DNA of 64,000 bases, taken from NCBI GenBank assembly GCA_022828595.1, contig JAKGHH010000002.1, positions 107,505,254 through 107,569,253 on the forward strand. The letters are read 5' to 3'. The position numbers were made by a program, and so were the translations under genes. This stretch comes from Nelumbo lutea (Eukaryota; Streptophyta; Magnoliopsida; Proteales; Nelumbonaceae). Below, piece after piece: positions 57,461 through 64,000 of this stretch (the first letter of the stretch is position 1; each line of letters starts with the position of its first letter). The notes beneath the pieces are model-generated. The model was not told the origin of the DNA and searched no databases. It worked only from the letters and a program-made list of their open reading frames with translations.

Positions 57461-59872
57461 GTACAAGGTAATGGGCCTTTGACTGACCATGCTTCAAGCC
57501 CGAAAAGCTTTCACGTGAGGGGGCGTGCCAGAGAATAAAAACTATACAAGGACCTCGAATCTAATATTTTTGCATGGACAAAAACACTCTAGACCTTTCC
57601 CTCCTCCCCTTCTGATTTACTTTCGAATGTGTATGTGGTAATGGAATTTATTTCAAGGAAATGTCTAAGAAACCATGAAAATGCTCACGATGCATTGATA
57701 ACTAAGATGAAAAACTGAGACAAGAAATTGGGTCAACGACCTAGTTTGATACAAGGATGCAATGACAGTGAACTTCCCCCTTACAACTCCCTTTTAATTG
57801 AAAAAGATGTTAACTCCATCAAAATTCACTTTTATATATACTTCTGTCATGGGTGGTTTGATCCATTGAGATGGTGTAGGATTTATATGAGAAGACTGAG
57901 TGGCAACCATAGCACCTTTGTCATTCGTGACTCGGACAAAAGACGAGTTCAGATTGGCACCTTACATGCACATCTCGGCATGCATTGAAAACATCTACTG
58001 TACTTGTCAATGGAAGATGTTTCCGATACACGGTTGGGATGTAGACCAATTCACAAAAGCCTTCCATTTTGATGAGGAATTGAGGACTTAATATCATCAA
58101 TGTCACAAGATATCCACCACTGGATCTAATTGGCAAACAACCAGTGGGGTATACATCACTCTGAATACATAAGTTTGATCCAAACCAAGTAGTCTTTGGC
58201 TCTTTGCAATAGGAAAAAGGAAGAAGATGATCCTTCAAGTTTCTGCACCATTATCAATTTATCATCACACAACGGGCAAAACATGTCTAGGCCATGCAAG
58301 GGCATGCACTAAGCTATAGATATGAGCCCAAACTAGTAAAACTCGCTTTGCAACCCTTTGCCAAACAAAAATAGCAAAAGTTTTGGAGTAGTGTTTTGGA
58401 TTTCATTAATTTAAAATATATTTAAAATTAATAAAAAATTATTTAATAATTATGGGGTGTATACATCACTTTGAATATGTGAGTCTAACCTAATGTTTGG
58501 GTTGGATTTGGACTAATTCGGCCCAATTAAAAAGGTAAAATTTTAGGGGAAAATCTATGATGCGGGAAAGATATGGTATGGAAAGAGTTTTGACCAATCA
58601 AAATCCACCTATGAATTTTGATAAATAACACCTTATTGACTACCACGTTTATGATTCCAGTTTATTGGTCAATTGTTTTTCAGATATCATATCTTTTCCA
58701 TATCATAGTCGAACCCAAGTTTTAGATATTAATTTCCTATCATTTACTTTTAATTTGTATTTTTCTACTTATATTAACTTGGTTGGGAAATTGACCAACT
58801 CGATTTCTGAATCAACCTTGCATATGGTGTTCTGAAACCCAGCTCGGATATCTACTCGATTTGCCTATTGGATCAATGCTCAAGTTGCCTCACCACTGAA
58901 GCCCGCCCAGCCTGGTTTCATAACTGTTTTTTTTTTTTTTTTCTAAAAAAAAGGCTCTTAGGAAATAAGAAAAACTATAAGAGTATAGTTATAGATTTTT
59001 AAAGCTTATTTTATATTCTAATAAGCCCAAAATTACATCTTAAATATACAAAGATATATGCCAAATGTAAATGTATACAGTTATACATACGAATATAAAG
59101 TGTAAATATTTTATATTCAAATATACATATTTAGTAGGAACCAATCTTTAGAAAGTTACCAAACCTGGTGTATCATAGACCTGGTTTCCGAGTCCCGATC
59201 TGCTGACTATAACACATTGCTGACTAAGGTCACCCACCACACATCAGGAATATTGGTGAATATAAAGTACAAAAAATGTTTTTCAATGTGCAGCTAGGTG
59301 ATTGTGGCCAGCAATGTGTTATTTTTCTTTATTGTTTTTTATTTTTTCTGTGTTGGTGATGTAGGTTTATGGGACCATGTGGTAGAGCCCAAATATCCTA
59401 CAACCAAAAACTTTGCTCACATGGAAATCAATCTCTCCCATATACATGTATGTTAGATTCATGGGGAGATGTTCTCAATGTGTGGCTAGATGCCATGCTT
59501 TCAAAGCGTGCCATCGCCATGTGGTATGCGCCAGACATAGTCAATGAGTAATTGGGTTAGTTATAGGGTACAAATTAGTCCCATTGGCACACAATGTGGA
59601 GTGCTGCCTTTGCATGGTTTGTTCCTACACATCATCAATGTGAAGCCTTATGACCAACTCAACATCAAGTGGATTGACAATTGAAATGAGTTTCAAAGGA
59701 CTGTTCGAACATATAGCTAACTTTTAGAGATGTATTATTATGTTTTGGACTTCATATATAGGCTTAGCATTATAATTGCTATGTTTTGATGCCAAGTTCA
59801 ATCAATTAAATGTGATTAAAAGGAGTAGTTTGATAACCAACTGACTGTCCCATTAACATATATACTTGAAGA
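57461..59872. other. Unrecognised intergenic DNA
   Basis: Bases 57700-58240 have a more even composition and contain broken + strand frames (for example ENIYCTCQWKMFPIHGWDVD near 58000) that I do not recognise. A poly-T run is at about 58927-58942. A word gtgtatacatcact occurs twice (58149 and 58456). The rest is AT-rich with no gene supported. Confidence 0.4.
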
Positions 59873-60293
59873 TAGGGATGAGTATTGTTTGGCTAAAACC
59901 AAAAAACCAAGTAAAAAATTTTGGTTTTGCTTTTTAGTTCGGTTTGTGACTACATTTTGGTTATCTTAGTTATATAAGATTTTGATTTTCAAATTTGGAA
60001 ATTCGGTTAGTCGAATTAATCGAACTTTATTGTATATATATAGTACATATATAATATGTATTATACACATTATATTGTATTATATTATATGTTAAAATAT
60101 ATAATTTATTATATTTTAATATATAATAATACATATATGTATAATATATATTTAATATATTGTATATATATAATATATGTTAATATATATATAGTGATGA
60201 AATTTGGTTATTTTGGCTTTGGTTTGATTTTTCATTTAGAATTTTGGTTTATTCAGTTTGGTTTTAACTAAATAAACCATTTACTCATCCCTA
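59873..60293. mobile_element. hAT-type MITE, 421 bp, with 8-bp target duplication
   Basis: Ends are tagggatgagta and its complement tactcatcccta. Flanks are cttgaaga (59865-59872) and cctgaaga (60294-60301), 7 of 8 identical, the 8-bp duplication expected for hAT. The interior has a TA-rich core (60030-60190) with ttttggttt words on both sides in opposite orientation. Confidence 0.85.
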
Positions 60294-60301
60294 CCTGAAG
60301 A

Positions 60302-60505
60302 TGTGGTTTAAGCGCACATGGACAACCTATAAATTACATTTAGTGAATAATAATCTAGAGAGTCTAAAATGGTTGTCAGCCAATCATTTCAAGGAATGTG
60401 TATTTTGGTCCCTTTAAATAATTTATCTGAAGTAATTTAAAGTAGTTGAACTAGATTAGTTGAATGACTTGAATCTTTAACTCAGCCCTCCCAAATGGTC
60501 CTTGA
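60302..60505. other. Short unique spacer
   Basis: No feature recognised; it is the left flank of the next LTR. Confidence 0.5.
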
Positions 60506-60945
60506 TGTAGGCATATTTGGTCAATACGCCAGACCCCAACACGTGGCATTAGCCAAGGACACCTCTGTCATTTCACACACCACCCAGGGTAGCAAGGTAA
60601 CTCCTACGACGTGCCGCTAAGGATGCATTTATTGCAATCACACGTTCTTAGTACATTTACTCCTAACACATTTATGAAGGGGTCATGGTTGGCCAATGCC
60701 TCTCTGGCTCCCCTTACGTAACCACAATCTACGGATGGTTACTCATCGCATATTACTTCTTTCTTGGGCGATTCCGACTATAAAAGGGGCATCACAATTA
60801 AAGGTGCACACGCGCATACTCAAGTTAGCACCTACTCTCCTGTAGTGACCTCAGCTTTACTTTGAGCCCTCAGCTAAGTGGGACCTGTAGCTTTCAAACC
60901 TCAGAAATTACTAAGATGCCCTCAACTCCAAATTCGGCAGCAACA
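60506..60945 (+). mobile_element. 5' LTR of Ty3/gypsy element (runs off window)
   Basis: Starts tgtaggcatatttgg and ends gcagcaaca, about 440 bp, with TATA box tataaaa at 60779-60785. It is followed two bases later by the primer binding site. Confidence 0.75.
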
Positions 60946-60947
60946 AT

Positions 60948-60965
60948 TGGTGCCATCTATGGGAA
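60948..60965 (+). other. Primer binding site of gypsy element
   Basis: tggtgccatctatgggaa, the gypsy type (tggcgcc core with one change), just after the LTR end. Confidence 0.7.
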
Positions 60966-61019
60966 AGACTTAGCATCTTTCTTTTAACGAACTCTAACAA
61001 TCCTCTTTAATATTTCTGA

Positions 61020-62695
61020 TAATGTCCCAACTGCTCAAAACCTAGTCATACATGAGCAATTTAATGTGACACTTCAACGTCTAGACCATTTGGCTCAGCA
61101 TCTGTATGAGTTACGGTGCTCGAAAGGAGGCCTCCCACACAATGGCTGCCTTGCTAGAGGCCAAGAATAGCATGGCAGAAGATCTGTCCCAATCTCAGTA
61201 AGCCAGCGTCTAGGTGAACGTGTTAGTGGAGACCCCTCGGAATCAGATGGTAGTAGTCATTGGGCAAGTAGGCATTGCTCCAACACCTCTAAACTTCTTC
61301 CCAGTCGAGGTGTGAACCATCCTAGCTACCATGTCCGTGATGTTCCAATCGATCGCCAAGATAACTGCACCGATCGTACTGCCTCTAACTACAATAGGGA
61401 CAACGGTGGGTGTTCAGGCCACCACAACCCCCCTCATCAAACAAGAGCTAGTCAAAGCCATGCCTCTCCCCCCACAGGTCTCAGATCTTTGCGATCATAT
61501 GAATGATCATTGTGCTCGAAAAGCCTAGGACCCGACCGACTTAGAATACTCTAGGAACTGTGCGGACCTATCCTGAATGAGAAAGCCCCATGAACAGGTC
61601 GAGGCCCCAATGACTCAGATAGACCGGCACCTTGGGGACCTCCAAACACAAATCAGCACCATTCAAGACGAAATCAAACAAGGAGGACAAGGGTGACGCC
61701 TCCACCAGTTAGCCCACCTCGTCCAATTGGATGGAGGCTTTCACTGACTCTACCACCTCAAAGCCGCTCTTGGCAAATTTTAAGGTGCCCACTCTTGAGA
61801 TGTATGATGAAAGCATAGATTTGGAGGACCATTTAGAGAGCTTCCAAGCCCGAGTGCTCCTCCATGGGTACTCCAATGCCCTAATGTGTAGGGCCTTTTC
61901 TAGCCACCTTCAAGGGAACCATTGTAGATGATTTTCCACACCCCTCTCTTAGTCGATCAACTCTTGGCCTCTTGGGACTAATTCACAGACCTCTTCCTAG
62001 CCCACTTTGTAAGCAGCCAACAGTGTTAGAAGACTGTCATTTCCATATGTCCATCAAGCAAAAGCCTGGGGAGAACTTTTGGGCATACATAAAGCGATTC
62101 AACTAGGAGGAACTTGAGGTTAAAGACCTCAACTCCTCAGTATCCATGGTTGTTGCCATCAGAAGCCTCCACCTAGGACCCTTTAGTTGGTCTATTTCCA
62201 AGACACCACATAAGAACAAGGCCGGGTTCTTTAAGAAGGTGCAAAAGTACATAGAAGTTGAGGAGGTCGAGATTAATAAGCATTTGCAAAATCCAAAGAC
62301 CGACCCTAGTGAGAAGAAAAGGAAAAATAGAGACAGACCAACCGATGGCCCCAACGACAAGAACAATGACAAGAAGCCGCTAGCATTGTCATTTGACAAA
62401 TACACTTTGTTGAATGCTTCCCAAGCCCATATCCTAATGCAAGTAGGAAGTAGGAATTTATGAAATGGCCCACCAAATTAAAAAGGAACCCCAGAAGGGG
62501 AAACCCCAAAAAACACTACAGGTATCATTATAGCACAAGCTATGACACTAAAGATTGTTATGAGCTCAAAAATGAGATTGAGTCCCTTATCCGACAAGGA
62601 CATTTAAAAGATTATGTTAGCGATGAAGTACCAACGTCATCGTCAGCATCAATACTAGCCAACCCCTAGCCTACATGAACCCTAGTAGGGATCGT
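61020..62695 (+). pseudogene. gag: Ty3/gypsy gag (decayed)
   Basis: The + strand reading has the capsid region (VPTLEMYDESIDLEDHLESF, ARVLLHGYSNALMCRAF), then KAGFFKKVQKYIEVEEVEIN. YTLLNASQAHILMQV follows with MKWPTKLKRNP. The nucleocapsid-side block is HYSTSYDTKDCYELKNEIES and LIRQGHLKDYV. These are the same modules, in the same order, as the split gag at 2440-3588 and 7615-8089. Stops and frameshifts occur about every 200-300 bases. Confidence 0.85.
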
Positions 62696-62764
62696 TGAAG
62701 TCATTGCCGGTGGCTTAGCCTTGGGGGTGAAACCACCTCGGCCAGAAAAGCCTATGCTCGATAG

Positions 62765-63250
62765 TTGAACATTGAGCATAGGACTCTAAAGAAACAGAGG
62801 CCGAAGGAACTCATATACTTCTTTGACGATGACCTGAGAGGGGTCTCCACATCCTATGGTGATGCGTTGGTGGTTTCAATGATAATTGCCAACTATGAAG
62901 TGAGAAGAATCCTCGTAGATAATGGCTCTTCGATCGATGTCCAATTCTATGAGGCATTTAAGAAGATGCAGCTGACCCTAGACCAATTATAAACTATTGG
63001 CGTGCCACTAGTTGGATTTTCTGGGGTAATCGTGAGTCTAGAAGGGAGAATTACCCTACCCATCACAATAAAGATAAAACCTCAACACGCCACTTGGATG
63101 ATAGAGTTCTTGGTCATGAAAGTCGACTCACCCTACAATGCAATCATCGGTCAGCTGACCTTTCATGCACTCAAGGTCGTCATATCTTCATACCACCTTG
63201 CCATGAACTTTCTCATAGAGCATGGCATAGGACCGGTTAGAGGAAAGTAG
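62765..63250 (+). pseudogene. Ty3/gypsy aspartic protease
   Basis: MIIANYEVRRILVDNGSSID carries the retropepsin active site (Asp in VDNGSS). LVGFSGVIVSLEGRITLPIT and SPYNAIIGQLTFHALKVVIS follow. There is one stop near 62990. It is the same domain as in the inverted element at 7110-7614, with a different sequence. Confidence 0.85.
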
Positions 63251-63745
63251 CAGGCAGCCAGATAGTGCTATGTCACAGCACTAAAAGACAAAAATAAAGA
63301 AGCATTAACAGTACAAATTATCGACCTCAGAGACAAACTCTCCAGCCGAGGCCATCCTATAGAAGACCTCATCTCAATTCTCCAAGACAAGGCTAAGCCC
63401 TAGAGGGCAGTACAAGTCGGGTCTCTCCTCCCTCAAGACAAAATTTTCGAACTAGTAAGCTTCCTCAAAGTCAATGCTGACGTATTTGCATGGTTTGCCA
63501 CTGATATGCCAAGAATTAACCCTTTGATCATTACTCGCAAGCTAAGCATTCTTGAGCTATAATTCGGTTTGACAAAAGAAAAGGAACTTTCCACCGAAGC
63601 ACTAGAAAGCAATTGGAGAGGAGGTGGATATGTTACTCAATGTCAACTTCATCAGAGAGGTACATTGTCCTAAATGGCTATCTAATGTAATCATGGTTAA
63701 GAAAGCTAATATAAAGTGGCACATATGCATTGACTTCACACTACC
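63251..63745 (+). pseudogene. Ty3/gypsy RT, N-terminal piece only
   Basis: After a linker (VQIIDLRDKLSSRGHPIEDL, LKVNADVFAWFATDMPRI) the RT fingers appear: VDMLLNVNFIREVHCPKWLS, NVIMVKKANIKWHICIDFT. The reading then leaves RT abruptly: the palm with the YVDD box and the RNase H domains are absent. Confidence 0.8.
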
Positions 63746-64000
63746 CTACCTCAAATTCTTACACCAAGACAAGAGTGAATATGTATTAAATGAAATCCAC
63801 AAAGGCCTCTGTCGTAACCATCTAGGGGTGGGGCCCTTGCACAAAAGGCATTGAGATAAGGATATTTCTAGGCTTCCATCTAGAAGGATGCGATTCAGTT
63901 AGTTCAAAAATGTAACTAGTGCCAACAACACTCCAGCATATCCCATTGGACTACCACAACTCTCTCAGCTCTCAGTAGCCCTTAGCCCTTTGCCAAATGA
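63746..64000 (+). pseudogene. int: Ty3/gypsy integrase zinc-binding region, joined to RT by deletion
   Basis: Directly after CIDFT the + strand reads YLKFLHQDKSEYVLNEIHKG, CRNHLGVGPL, then CN*CQQHSS. This matches the H2C2 region at the start of gypsy integrase (compare REIHEDICGYHPGARTL in the - strand element near 4870). It continues beyond the window. Confidence 0.8.

Noticed and set aside
57728..58238. Short + and - frames suggesting a small gene
   Set aside because: Frames are broken, not recognisable, and lack a supported start or promoter.

Overview
This is plant nuclear DNA, most likely from a woody flowering plant. The evidence is two recognisable host genes of plant type (a G-type/bulb-lectin receptor-like kinase and a class III GH18 chitinase), several plant-type LTR retrotransposons, CACTA, hAT and PIF/Harbinger-type repeats, and AT-rich intergenic DNA. 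I cannot fix the species. No rRNA, tRNA, CRISPR or prokaryotic operon is visible. Neither host gene looks intact, and almost all other coding signal is decayed retroelement protein. I found no new enzymatic system; the interest lies in how the elements are nested, inverted, duplicated and deleted.

Layout. 1-2.4 kb: remnants of Ty3/gypsy LTRs and minisatellites. 2.4-8.1 kb: a Ty3/gypsy (Tat-like) element whose 5' gag half reads on + while gag 3' half, protease, RT, RNase H and integrase read on -, the pattern of an internal inversion. 8.1-10.6 kb: an old truncated Ty1/copia copy (+) ending in its 3' LTR. 10.6-11.2 kb: a piece of a second copia family carrying the end of a Harbinger-like element. 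12.3-19.8 kb: a lectin receptor kinase pseudogene, split by a full-length copia element (13244-17960, target duplication gatcc) and by a solo-LTR-like insert (18513-18990), with frameshifts and a stop in the kinase. 20.9-21.5 kb: a CACTA end. 21.5-27.1 kb: the 3' part of a Ty3/gypsy-type element with an antisense plant-mobile-domain reading frame upstream of its 3' LTR. 27.1-31.2 kb: a copia 3' LTR of SIRE type, then a 946-bp tandem duplication with AT-rich and GA-rich tracts. 31.6-34.3 kb: copia gag/protease split by a 1.36-kb Harbinger-like element.

34.4-37.7 kb: small repeats and MITE candidates. 37.7-38.5 kb: a class III chitinase with a good TATA box but missing its last third. 38.5-41.1 kb: AT-rich DNA, a TAG microsatellite and a copia tail. 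41.1-56.5 kb: a roughly 765-bp tandem repeat split by a 13.6-kb compound insertion (target duplication gtgat): a non-coding LTR element (1.4-kb LTRs, gypsy-type primer binding site) itself split by a 9.5-kb copia element on the - strand. 56.5-60.5 kb: unique-looking AT-rich DNA with a hAT-type MITE (8-bp target duplication). 60.5-64 kb: the 5' LTR, gag, protease and start of RT of a + strand gypsy element, internally deleted from RT into integrase and running off the window.

How the parts relate. Host functions that would have been encoded are cell-surface carbohydrate/ligand sensing with cytoplasmic kinase signalling, and secreted chitin hydrolysis; both are defence-type functions. Everything else is replication machinery of retroelements or non-autonomous derivatives. 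Relative order of events can be read from the nesting: tandem 765-bp repeat, then non-coding LTR element, then copia; copia family 2, then Harbinger insertion, then duplication of that compound; receptor kinase gene, then copia and LTR insertions.
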